Origin: CAYQTL01 sp964420405
GTDB lineage: Bacteria > Acidobacteriota > Thermoanaerobaculia > Thermoanaerobaculales > Sulfomarinibacteraceae
Direction: 5' to 3'
Assembly: GCA_964420405.1 (NCBI GenBank)
Contig: CAYQTL010000003.1
Span: forward strand, 62,001-126,000
DNA length: 64,000 nt
Shown here: piece by piece, positions 56,965 through 64,000 of the stretch
How positions within the stretch are numbered: the first letter of the stretch is position 1
Layout of the letters: every line of letters starts with the position of its first letter
Program-made: the position numbers and the translations under genes
The notes under the pieces: model-generated
What the model was told of the DNA's origin: nothing
Databases searched by the model: none
Seen by the model: only the letters and a program-made list of their open reading frames with translations

Positions 56965-59214
56965 GGCTCGAGCTCGGGGGAGCGGCGCAACCTGGCGGTG
57001 CTGACCAGCGGCGGCGACGCTCCCGGCATGAACCCGGCGGTCCGGGCGGTGGTGCGCAGCGCGCTGGACTCCGGTGTCGACGTATGGGCGGTCCGCGAGG
57101 GCTTCCGGGGGCTGGTCCGGGGCGGCGAGCACTTCGTCCCCATGAGCTGGGAGTCGGTCGGCGGAGTCCTGCACCGCGGCGGAACCGTCATCGGCACCGC
57201 CCGCGCGCCCGAGTTCCGTGAGCGCGACGGCCGCCAACGCGCGGTCGCCCACCTGGTGGCGCACGACATCTCGCGCCTGATCGTGATCGGCGGGGACGGC
57301 TCGCTGGTGGCGGCGGACCTGCTCCACCGGGAGTGGTCGGAGCTGCTGGGCGAGCTGGTGGCGCACGGCGAAATCCCGCAGGAGGACGCCGGGCGCCATC
57401 CCACCCTCGCCATCGCCGGCCTCGTCGGCTCGATCGACAACGACATGATCGGCACCGACATGACGATCGGCGCCGACACGGCCCTGCACCGCATCACGGA
57501 GGCGGTGGACGCCATCTCCAGCACCGCCTCGAGCCACCAGCGCACCTTCGTGGTGGAGGTCATGGGACGCAACTGCGGCTACCTCGCACTGATGTCCGCT
57601 CTCGCCACCGGGGCCGACTGGGCGCTGGTCCCGGAGCGGCCGCCGTCCCGCGACGACTGGCCCGAGCGGATGGCGGCGCGGCTGCGCGCCGGCCGGGAGG
57701 TCGGACGGCGCGACTCGATCGTGATCGTCGCCGAGGGTGCCCGCGACCGCCACGGGAAGCCGATCACGTCCACCGTCGTCAAGGAGCACCTCGAGCGGCT
57801 GCTCGAGGAGGAGGTCCGGCTCACGATCCTGGGACACGTCCAGCGCGGCGGCGCGCCGTCGGCGTTCGACCGCTACATGTCCACCCTGCTCGGCCACGCC
57901 GCGGTCCGCGAGGTGCTCGAGGCGCGACCCGACGACGCACCACGGCTGATCGGCGTGCGCAACAACCGCATCACCCGGCTGCCGCTGGCCGAGTGCGTCC
58001 AGGCGACCCGGACCGCCGCCGAGGCGATCGCCTCGGGGGACTACGACCGCGCCCTCGAGATGCGCGGCGGCAGCTTCCGCGAGAACCTCGCGACCTTCCG
58101 GACCCTGGGCCGCGCGCTGCCCCATCCGCCGCAGCCGGACCGGCGACGGCTGCGACTGGCGGTCCTGACCGCGGGAGGCCCCGCCCCGGGCATGAACACC
58201 GCCGCGCGGGTCGCCGTCCGGCTGGGGCTGGACGGCGGCCATGTGATGCTCGGCGTGCGCAACGGCTTCGAGGGGCTCGCGGCCGGCGAGATCGAGGAGC
58301 TCGGCTGGATGAGCGTCCGCGGCTGGGCGACCGCCGGCGGCTCGGAGCTCGGCACCAACCGGCGGGTCCCCGACGGCAAGGACCTGTACGCCATCGCGCG
58401 CACCATCGAGGAGCACGCCGTCGACGGCATCCTGGTGATCGGCGGCTGGGCCGCCTACACCGCCGCCCATCGCCTGCGCTCGCGGCGCGACGCCTACCCG
58501 GCGTTCGACCTGCCGATCGTCTGCCTGCCGGCGACCATCAACAACAACCTGCCGGGCTCGGAGATCTCCATCGGCGCCGACACGGCGCTGAACAGCATCG
58601 TCCACGCGGTGGACAAGATCAAGCAGTCGGCGGTGGCGTCCCGGCGCTGCTTCGTGGTCGAGGTGATGGGCCGCTACTGCGGCTTCCTGGCCCTGATGAG
58701 CGGCCTCGCCACCGGCGCCGAGCGCGTCTACCTGCACGAGGAGGGGGTCGCGCTGGCCGACCTGCAGCGGGACATCGACCACCTCGTCACCGGCTTTCGG
58801 CACGGCAAGCGGCTCGGCCTGATGATCCGCAACGAGAACGCCAACCCGTGCTACTCGACGTCGTTCATGGTGACCCTGTTCGAGCAGGAGAGCGGCGACC
58901 TCTTCGAGGCCCGTCAGGCGATCCTCGGCCATCTCCAGCAGGGCGGCAGCCCGAGCCCGTTCGACCGCATCCAGGCGACCCGACTCGCCCGCCGCTGCCT
59001 CGAGCACCTCGCCGAGCAGGTAGGCGGGGGCACCTCCGGCGCCTGGGCCATCGGCCTCACCCAGGGCCGGGTCGAGATGCTCGACCTGGAGGACCTGCCG
59101 CGGCTGGTCGACGCCCCCCACCAGCGTCCCAAGACCCAGTGGTGGATGCAGCTGCGCGAGGTCGCGCGGCTCCTCGCCCAGCCCGGCCCCGGTCTTCCCC
59201 GCGACCCGGGCTAG
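56962..59214 (+). CDS. pfkA: Tandem two-domain 6-phosphofructokinase
   Basis: A ~750-residue protein made of two PFK domains. In the first, GGDAPGMN, GGDGS (113-117, numbering from the ATG at 56953), SIDND with catalytic Asp162, MGRNCGYLA and GHVQRGGAPSAFDR are intact. In the second (from ~395), the catalytic GGDGS is GGWAAY and TIDND is INNNLPGSE (Asn530 for the catalytic Asp), so it is probably regulatory. The second half strongly recalls eukaryotic PFK-1 C-terminal halves (PATxxNNxPGS, IGADTALN, DKIKQSA). It phosphorylates fructose-6-phosphate. I prefer the ATG at 56962, 9 nt after AGGGGAGG, over that at 56953, which abuts it. Confidence 0.93.
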   Translation: MGSSSGERRNLAVLTSGGDAPGMNPAVRAVVRSALDSGVDVWAVREGFRGLVRGGEHFVPMSWESVGGVLHRGGTVIGTARAPEFRERDGRQRAVAHLVAHDISRLIVIGGDGSLVAADLLHREWSELLGELVAHGEIPQEDAGRHPTLAIAGLVGSIDNDMIGTDMTIGADTALHRITEAVDAISSTASSHQRTFVVEVMGRNCGYLALMSALATGADWALVPERPPSRDDWPERMAARLRAGREVGRRDSIVIVAEGARDRHGKPITSTVVKEHLERLLEEEVRLTILGHVQRGGAPSAFDRYMSTLLGHAAVREVLEARPDDAPRLIGVRNNRITRLPLAECVQATRTAAEAIASGDYDRALEMRGGSFRENLATFRTLGRALPHPPQPDRRRLRLAVLTAGGPAPGMNTAARVAVRLGLDGGHVMLGVRNGFEGLAAGEIEELGWMSVRGWATAGGSELGTNRRVPDGKDLYAIARTIEEHAVDGILVIGGWAAYTAAHRLRSRRDAYPAFDLPIVCLPATINNNLPGSEISIGADTALNSIVHAVDKIKQSAVASRRCFVVEVMGRYCGFLALMSGLATGAERVYLHEEGVALADLQRDIDHLVTGFRHGKRLGLMIRNENANPCYSTSFMVTLFEQESGDLFEARQAILGHLQQGGSPSPFDRIQATRLARRCLEHLAEQVGGGTSGAWAIGLTQGRVEMLDLEDLPRLVDAPHQRPKTQWWMQLREVARLLAQPGPGLPRDPG

Positions 59215-59228
59215 GTTCGGGCCGGCGT

Positions 59229-59250
59229 CCCGATCCCGATCCCGATCACG
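59229..59250 (+). repeat. Short GATCCC array
   Basis: Two perfect GATCCC units followed by GATCACG, 15 bp after the pfk stop. The gap 59215-59389 also has a GCCGGCTTCAACGCCGG hairpin (59343-59359). Confidence 0.7.
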
Positions 59251-59389
59251 ACGTCGCGGCCCGCCGTGAGCCGGCACCCAGGTTCCGGCCGCAGGCGGGC
59301 GCTCTCGCCGCAAGCGGGCCCGCCGGCCGCGCGGAGTTGACGCCGGCTTCAACGCCGGTTCACCGACCGCTGCCACCGTCGGACCGGAG

Positions 59390-60058
59390 ATGGAGACTCG
59401 CAGCGCCCGCTCCCGGGCTCCACACCCGGCAGAGCCCCACCCGCCGACCCGCCGCCGTGTGCTGGGCTGGCTGCCGGCGTTGATGGCGCTGGCGGCGCTC
59501 GGCTCGCCCGACCGGGTGCGCGCGGCGCCGCCGGACGCCGTCACAGTGTCCGCGAGGATCCGGGTTCTTCGCCTGCCGGACGGCACGCTCGGAGCGCGGC
59601 TGTTTCCGGACGGCTTCGACACCGCGCTGGCGGGCCGGCTCGAGGGACCGGCCGTCGACCTCGAGATGCCCATGCCCGGGATCCTGCCGACCTACCGGAT
59701 CGCCGGCACGGCCGACGGCAGCCGGGTCACGCTCCGGGTCGACCGCGGTCCGCTGTCGCCGCGTCTGCTGACGGCCCGCCGCCCGGCTCCCGGCGAGCCC
59801 TGGCAGGTGGGGATCCACGCCGTCGACCGCCACTGGAGCCCCCGGCGGCTGACCAACGCCGGCCTCGCGGTGGTCGCCCCGGGCCCCTCCTGGCTGACGC
59901 TGGTGCCGCAGAAGGACGAGCCGCGCTACCGCCGCTACGAGCTGCGGGGCCGGCTCGACGGCGCGAGGGTCTCCGGCGGCCTCGAGGGGGTGCGCCACGG
60001 GGACGACGGCGAGCACCGCGACCTGCTCGCCACCGTCGACGGACGGTTCGGCGACTGA
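59390..60058 (+). CDS. Exported protein of unknown function, Tat-like signal
   Basis: A 222-residue protein I do not recognise. The N-terminus has a twin-arginine-like TRRRVLGWLPALMALAAL signal ending near A-R-A-A-P, so it may be exported folded. The mature part is short-strand rich (ARIRVLRLPDGTLGARLFPDG, TYRIAGTADGSRVTLRVD) without a catalytic motif. The ATG at 59390 has only a weak GGAG nearby and no clear -10, so the start is tentative. It stands alone between pfk and the pncA-pncB pair. Confidence 0.55.
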   Translation: METRSARSRAPHPAEPHPPTRRRVLGWLPALMALAALGSPDRVRAAPPDAVTVSARIRVLRLPDGTLGARLFPDGFDTALAGRLEGPAVDLEMPMPGILPTYRIAGTADGSRVTLRVDRGPLSPRLLTARRPAPGEPWQVGIHAVDRHWSPRRLTNAGLAVVAPGPSWLTLVPQKDEPRYRRYELRGRLDGARVSGGLEGVRHGDDGEHRDLLATVDGRFGD

Positions 60059-60104
60059 CCCGATCCCCCGCCGGCGGTGTCGTCGCAAGCCGGTCGCCCG
60101 CTCC

Positions 60105-60148
60105 GATCCCGCTCCCGATCCCGATCCCGATCCCGATCCCGATCCCGA
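60105..60148 (+). repeat. GATCCC array, seven units
   Basis: GATCCC, GCTCCC, then five perfect GATCCC units, ending in GACGAACGG. The longest array in the window. The rest of the gap up to pncA shows no gene. Confidence 0.9.
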
Positions 60149-60303
60149 CGAACGGTGCTCCCCACACCTCGGACGCGCCACCCTCGTACCCTCCGCAGCC
60201 CGCCGCCTGGAGCCACCCGCGATTCCCCGCTGGGTGTCGCCCCGACCCGCGGCGGGAACGCCGGCGGCCCTCCGACCGATACATGCACCAGGAGGATGCT
60301 GCC

Positions 60304-60876
60304 ATGAGCCTCGACATCCGTGACACCGACGCCCTGCTGGTGGTCGACCCGCAGGTCGACTTCTTTCCAGGCGGCGCGCTGCCGGCGCCGGACGGCGACG
60401 GCATCCTGCCCACCGTGAACCGCTGCTTCGAGCGGTTCGGAGAGCGCGGCCTGCCGATCGTCGTGACCCGCGACTGGCATCCGCCCAACCACTGCTCGTT
60501 CCAGGAGCAGGGCGGGCCGTGGCCGGTCCACTGCGTCCAGGGCACCGCCGGCGCCGAGCTGCACCCGGGCCTCGAGCCGCCGCTGCTGTTCACCATGGTC
60601 CACAAGGCGACCTCCCCCGAACGGGAGGCCTACTCGGACTTCGAGGGCACGGGGCTCGAGGACCTGCTGAAGGGGCTGGGCGTCGAGCGGGTCGTCGTCA
60701 CCGGTCTCGTGGTGGAGTACTGCATCCGGGCCGCCTGCCTCGACGGCCGCACGGCCGGTTTCGAGGTCGTGCTGCTGACCGACGGCACCCGCGCGGTCGA
60801 CGCCGAGGACGGCCGCGAGGTCCTCGACGAGCTGCGGGACGCGGGCGTCGAGCTTCTCGACGGGATGCCGTCGTGA
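60304..60876 (+). CDS. pncA: Nicotinamidase
   Basis: A 190-residue amidohydrolase that turns nicotinamide into nicotinic acid in NAD salvage. The triad is present: Asp in LLVVDPQVDFF, Lys in HKATSPE, Cys in VVEYCIRAA. The metal-binding DWHPPNHCSF is also intact. The ATG at 60304 has AGGAGG 8 nt upstream; an upstream ATG at 60283 lies before this site and is unlikely. pncB overlaps the stop by 4 bp, so the two steps of the Preiss-Handler entry are co-made. Confidence 0.95.
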   Translation: MSLDIRDTDALLVVDPQVDFFPGGALPAPDGDGILPTVNRCFERFGERGLPIVVTRDWHPPNHCSFQEQGGPWPVHCVQGTAGAELHPGLEPPLLFTMVHKATSPEREAYSDFEGTGLEDLLKGLGVERVVVTGLVVEYCIRAACLDGRTAGFEVVLLTDGTRAVDAEDGREVLDELRDAGVELLDGMPS

Positions 60877-62231
60877 GCGACGCCTGGCTGCATCCGTCGG
60901 GCCTGTTCACGGACCTGTACGAGCTGACGATGATGCAGGCGTACCAGCGCCACGGGCCGCACGGTACGGCCACCTTCGACCTGTTCGTGCGCGACCTGCC
61001 GGAGGGGCGCGGCTTTCTCGTCGCCGCCGGCCTGGCGACGGTGCTCGAGCAGATCGAGGCGCTCGCCTTCTCCGACGACGACCTCGACTACCTCGAGGAC
61101 CGCGGGATGTTCCGGCCCGAGTTCCTGGACCGCCTGCGACGCTACCGGTTCTCGGGCGAGGTGTGGGCGGTGCCCGAGGGGACCGCGGTGTTCCGCAACG
61201 AGCCGATCCTGCGCGTCACCGGACCGATCTTCGAGGCCCAGCTGCTCGAGACGCTGGTCATGAACCAGGTCCACCTACAGACCCTGATCGCGTCCAAGGC
61301 GGCCCGGATCGTGCTCGCCGCCGCCGGCCGCGCCGGGCTGGTGGACTTCGGCCTGCGCCGGATGCACGGCCTCGACGCCGGGATGATGGGCGCCCGCGGG
61401 CTGTGGATCGCCGGCTTCGACGGCACCTCGAACGTCGCCGCCGGCAAGCTGCTGGGGATCCCGATCTCGGGCACCATGGCGCACAGCTTCGTGCAGTGCC
61501 ACTCGAGCGAGGAGCAGGCGTTCCGGGACTTTCTGGAGGCCTACCCGGAGACCGTGCTGCTGGTCGACACCTACGACACCGAGCGCGGCGTCGAGCGGGT
61601 CGTCGAGCTCGCCCGCGAGCTGGGCGACGACTTCCGCGCGCGCGGGATCCGGCTCGACTCGGGCGACCTGGTGGAGCTGGCGCGCTCCTCCCGGCGGAAG
61701 CTCGACGAGGCCGGGCTCGACGGCGTCAGGATCTTCGCCTCGGGCAACCTCGACGAGCACCGCGTCGCGGAGCTGCTCGGCCGCGGCGCGCCGATCGACG
61801 CGTTCGGGGTCGGCACCCGCCTCGGCACCTCCCAGGACGAGCCCAACCTCGACATCGTCTACAAGCTCGCCCAGCTCGACGACCGGCCGCTGCTCAAGCT
61901 CTCCACCGACAAGGCGACCCTGCCCGGTGTCAAGCAGGTGTGGCGCCGGTCCGACGACGGCGGGCGCTTCGACCGCGACGTCATCGGGCTCGCTGACGAG
62001 GAGCTCGACGGCGAGGCGCTGCTGCGCCCGGTGATGCGCGACGGCCGCCGCCTCGAGGACGCCCGCGAGGACCTCGACACGATCCGCCGGCGGGCCGCCG
62101 ACCAGCTCCGGCGTCTGCCCGACGCGGTCCGCTCCCTCGAGCCGGCCGATCCTCCGTTCCCTGTCGAGGTGTCGGACCGTCTCCGCGGGCTGCGCGACGA
62201 GGTCGCGGCCGAGATCGCGGAGGGGCGGTGA
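60873..62231 (+). CDS. pncB: Nicotinate phosphoribosyltransferase
   Basis: A 452-residue enzyme that makes nicotinate mononucleotide from nicotinate and PRPP. Typical segments are LFTDLYELTMMQAYQRHG, VDFGLRRMHGLDAGMMGAR, ISGTMAHSFVQCHSSE and the phosphate site RLDSGDLVELARSSR, then FGVGTRLGTSQDEPNLD. The GTG at 60873 overlaps the pncA stop as GTGA. Downstream a hairpin GGCGGCGC/GCGCCGCC (62232-62252) may limit read-through. Confidence 0.94.
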   Translation: MSDAWLHPSGLFTDLYELTMMQAYQRHGPHGTATFDLFVRDLPEGRGFLVAAGLATVLEQIEALAFSDDDLDYLEDRGMFRPEFLDRLRRYRFSGEVWAVPEGTAVFRNEPILRVTGPIFEAQLLETLVMNQVHLQTLIASKAARIVLAAAGRAGLVDFGLRRMHGLDAGMMGARGLWIAGFDGTSNVAAGKLLGIPISGTMAHSFVQCHSSEEQAFRDFLEAYPETVLLVDTYDTERGVERVVELARELGDDFRARGIRLDSGDLVELARSSRRKLDEAGLDGVRIFASGNLDEHRVAELLGRGAPIDAFGVGTRLGTSQDEPNLDIVYKLAQLDDRPLLKLSTDKATLPGVKQVWRRSDDGGRFDRDVIGLADEELDGEALLRPVMRDGRRLEDAREDLDTIRRRAADQLRRLPDAVRSLEPADPPFPVEVSDRLRGLRDEVAAEIAEGR

Positions 62232-62252
62232 GGCGGCGCTTGCGGCGCCGCC
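62232..62252 (+). terminator. Hairpin after pncB
   Basis: 8-bp GC stem with a 5-nt loop just after the stop codon. No T-tract. Confidence 0.35.
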
Positions 62253-62289
62253 CGGCGGGATCCACACTCCACATGGAGGGGGCGCGCCG

Positions 62290-63381
62290 GTGAGCGACAC
62301 GGCGACCGCAGAGCGGCATCCCACCCGCCACTGGACCCGGCTGGAGGACGGCCGCGTGCTGTGCGAGGTGTGCCCGCGGCTGTGCCGGCTCCGCGACGGC
62401 CAGCGCGGCCTGTGCTTCGTCCGCATGGCGGCGGACGGCGAGATCGTGCTCGCCACCTACGGCCGCTCGTCGGGGTTCTGCATCGACCCGATCGAGAAGA
62501 AGCCCCTCAACCACTTTCTGCCGGGCACCCCGGTGCTGTCGTTCGGCACCGCCGGCTGCAACCTCGCGTGCCGGTTCTGCCAGAACTGGGACATCTCCAA
62601 GTCCCGCGAGATCGACACGCTGGCCGACGAGGCGTCGCCCGGCGCGATCGCGGCGGCAGCCGAGCGGACCGGCTGCCGGTCGGTGGCGTTCACGTACAAC
62701 GACCCGGTGGTCTTCATGGAGTACGCGATCGACACCGCCGCCGCGTGCCACGCCCGGGGGATCGCGACCGTCGCCGTCACCGCCGGCGAGATCCTGCCCG
62801 AGCCGCGCCGCGAGCTGTTCGCCGCCATCGACGCCGCCAACGTCGACCTGAAGTCGTTCCGCGAGGAGTTCTACCGGAAGCTCACCGGCGGCGGCCGCCT
62901 GGAGCCGGTGCTCGACACGCTGCGGTACCTGCGGCACGAGACCGACGTCTGGTTCGAGCTGACGACCCTGCTGATCCCGGGTCACAACGACTCCGACGAG
63001 GAGCTCGACGAGATGACCCGGTGGGTGGTCGCCGAGCTGGGTCCCGACGTGCCGATGCACTTCACCGCGTTCCATCCGGACTACAAGATGCTCGACGTGG
63101 CGCCGACGCCCCCCGAGACCCTCCGTCGGGCGCGCCGGATCGCCATCGCCAACGGGGTCCGCTACGCCTACACCGGAAACGTCCACGACGCCGACGGCGG
63201 CTCGACCCGCTGCCACCGCTGCGGCACGGTGCTCATCGGCCGCGACTGGTACCGGCTGAGCGACTGGCGGCTCGACGATGAGGGCGCCTGCCGTGAGTGC
63301 GGCGAGCCGCTTCCCGGCCGGTTCGAGCCACAGCCTGGCAGCTGGGGACCCCGCCGCCAGCCGGTACGGATCGGCCGGTAG
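62290..63381 (+). CDS. amrS: AmmeMemoRadiSam radical SAM enzyme
   Basis: A 363-residue radical SAM protein of the AmrS type. An N-terminal Cys pair (CEVCPRLCRLRDGQRGLC) precedes IDPIEKKPLNHFLPG and the cluster motif C-x3-C-x2-C in GCNLACRFCQNWDISK (~95). Others: VAFTYNDPVVFMEYAID, LTTLLIPGHNDS, HFTAFHPDYKMLDVAPT. The C-terminus has a zinc-ribbon-like tail (CHRCGTVLIGR ... CRECGEPL). AmrS usually stands with AMMECR1 and Memo genes; those are not in the window. The GTG at 62290 has GGAGGG 9 nt upstream. Confidence 0.92.
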   Translation: MSDTATAERHPTRHWTRLEDGRVLCEVCPRLCRLRDGQRGLCFVRMAADGEIVLATYGRSSGFCIDPIEKKPLNHFLPGTPVLSFGTAGCNLACRFCQNWDISKSREIDTLADEASPGAIAAAAERTGCRSVAFTYNDPVVFMEYAIDTAAACHARGIATVAVTAGEILPEPRRELFAAIDAANVDLKSFREEFYRKLTGGGRLEPVLDTLRYLRHETDVWFELTTLLIPGHNDSDEELDEMTRWVVAELGPDVPMHFTAFHPDYKMLDVAPTPPETLRRARRIAIANGVRYAYTGNVHDADGGSTRCHRCGTVLIGRDWYRLSDWRLDDEGACRECGEPLPGRFEPQPGSWGPRRQPVRIGR

Positions 63382-63420
63382 AACCGCCCCCCCCCGCACC
63401 CCCCCTCCCGATCCCGCTCC

Positions 63421-63477
63421 CGTCATCCTGAGCGACCGGAGCGCCCGTCAGGGCGCGGAGGGAGTCGAAGGACCTCC
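63421..63477 (+). repeat. 57-bp intergenic repeat, copy 2
   Basis: Same orientation as the copy at 15028-15084, differing only in the central few bases. It directly follows a GATCCC array. Confidence 0.85.
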
Positions 63478-63524
63478 ACACTCGCTGCGCCGCCGTTCAC
63501 GGAGGTCGGAACAGCCACGGAGCC

Positions 63525-63570
63525 AGGATCAGCGGCAGCGACAGGGTCAGCGACAGGGTCAGCCGCAGCG
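63525..63570 (-). repeat. CTGTCGCTGACC-family array, reverse
   Basis: CAGCGACAGGGT units, the reverse complement of the family at 51171-51240. Confidence 0.7.
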
Positions 63571-63772
63571 TGCAGCCCCCGGGCGACCTCGGTCTCCCCT
63601 CTCTCGCGTCCTCTCCCCCGTCCGCACCGATGCGGCGGCAGGAGCAGCGGCAGCGACGACACCGGATCCCGAATCCCGCCGCCCGCCACCTGCCGCCCGG
63701 ATCCCAAGCTCCGGGCGGCGGGTGGCCGGAATCGGGAGCCGGGCTTCGGGTTCCGGCGGTCGCGGCCCGGCT

Positions 63773-63980
63773 GCTTGCGGGTTGCGGGTGCCCGGTCCGA
63801 CGATTTGGCGATCTTGAAGTCTGCCTCCGCGCCGTGGTGACCCGCTCATCAAGCCGTCGAACTGCGTCGTGGCCTCGAAACGGTGGAGAGGAACCGGGAC
63901 GAGCCCACGCTCGAGAGCCGACCCAGGAACCGTCCCAGGGAATCGCCAGATCGTCGGGCCCGGCACCGCAAGCCACAAGC
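63773..63980. repeat. Long imperfect inverted repeat
   Basis: Arms of ~40 bp (63773-63812 and 63942-63980) with a well-matched core, GGTGCCC.G.CCGACGAT type, in which I count 23 of 26 positions matching, and ~130 bp between them. No transposase is present; it might be a MITE-like unit or an RNA structure. Confidence 0.5.
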
Positions 63981-64000
63981 GTGGACACCATTACGAGGAA

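Larger units (their letters stand above)
63382..64000. other. 619 bp without a gene; repeats only
   Basis: I find no supported gene here. It has a short GATCCC array (63406-63422), the second 57-bp repeat (63421-63477), a CTGTCGCTGACC-family array in reverse (63525-63570), a hairpin-rich GC stretch (63665-63735) and a long imperfect inverted repeat (63773-63980). Confidence 0.65.

Noticed and set aside
7690..60148. Hexamer arrays as a CRISPR array
   Set aside because: The repeats are contiguous 6-bp units with no spacers of even length, and no cas gene is present.
63497..63991. Open frames of 139-164 codons on the minus strand at the right edge
   Set aside because: They run through repeat arrays and an inverted repeat, and their products have no domain or start signal.
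1..64000. tRNA, rRNA, insertion sequences, prophage or defence islands
   Set aside because: I looked on both strands and found no cloverleaf with a T-loop, no transposase or integrase motifs and no restriction or toxin-antitoxin pairs.

Overview
The window is a very GC-rich bacterial chromosome segment of conserved, single-copy style genes. I see no phage, transposase, integrase, CRISPR array, tRNA or rRNA. An LpxC gene for lipid A synthesis implies an LPS-bearing, Gram-negative type cell. Topoisomerase I has the actinobacterial-type C-terminal repeats with a basic tail. A secreted zinc peptidase ends in a G-D-G-F-E-S-G-D segment, which I associate with Acidobacteriota of the Thermoanaerobaculia type and with Myxococcota. 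My best guess is Acidobacteriota, with moderate to low confidence, because no rRNA is present. All gene boundaries were read by eye.

Layout. 1-1126: RimK-like ATP-grasp ligase (cut by the window edge) behind a small charged protein. 1218-7672: antiporter, PP2C phosphatase, topA and dcd. 7918-10958: membrane-anchored unknown and two peptide-type ABC ATPases. 11172-14993: DedA-like protein, Ycf46-like AAA+ ATPase, sensorless histidine kinase, RluA-type pseudouridine synthase. 15345-17276: NfeD-like protein, Maf and two small tandem paralogs. 17496-22355: LysM-type amidase, GAF histidine kinase, AI-2E family permease. 22538-30833: DUF3014, RNB nuclease, BON-LysM, HerA-like ATPase, radical SAM and M20 peptidase. 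30893-33370: palindromic terminator, rpmB, rpmG, a degenerate phosphoglycerate kinase and a TetR regulator. 33406-38731: FAD oxidoreductase, then a GTGA-coupled methyltransferase, DUF362, GDPD and PLD unit. 38941-41014: NFACT-R protein, a membrane unknown, and a membrane-anchored TrmO fusion. 41044-44679: molybdenum hydroxylase in FAD/2Fe-2S/Mo order. 44948-48412: halogenase-like flavoprotein, FHA-GAF-SpoIIE phosphatase, RsbW-like kinase. 48601-55278: M14 peptidase, then a DHH-CBS-poly(A) polymerase fusion, an unknown and rsmD. 55556-59214: receiver-LpxC fusion divergent from a eukaryote-like tandem phosphofructokinase. 59390-63381: Tat-like exported unknown, pncA-pncB and an AmrS-type radical SAM enzyme. 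63382-64000: repeats only.

Two window-wide patterns stand out. First, about fourteen genes have a TANNNT-like -10 hexamer only 6-9 nt before the start codon and no Shine-Dalgarno sequence, which predicts leaderless mRNAs. Other genes (rpmG, DUF3014, BON-LysM, pncA, M14 peptidase) have good Shine-Dalgarno sites, and co-transcribed genes are often joined by 4-bp GTGA or ATGA overlaps. Second, the gaps between transcription units hold many short repeat families: GATCCC hexamer arrays (often as an inverted pair 100-230 bp apart), a 57-bp repeat in two copies, a 94-bp inverted-repeat unit, and CTGTCGCTGACC-type and GGACGC-type arrays.

The most unusual proteins are the tandem PFK, whose second half looks like the regulatory half of eukaryotic PFK-1; LpxC fused behind an intact receiver domain; the phosphoglycerate kinase relative lacking catalytic residues; and TrmO fused to two transmembrane helices.
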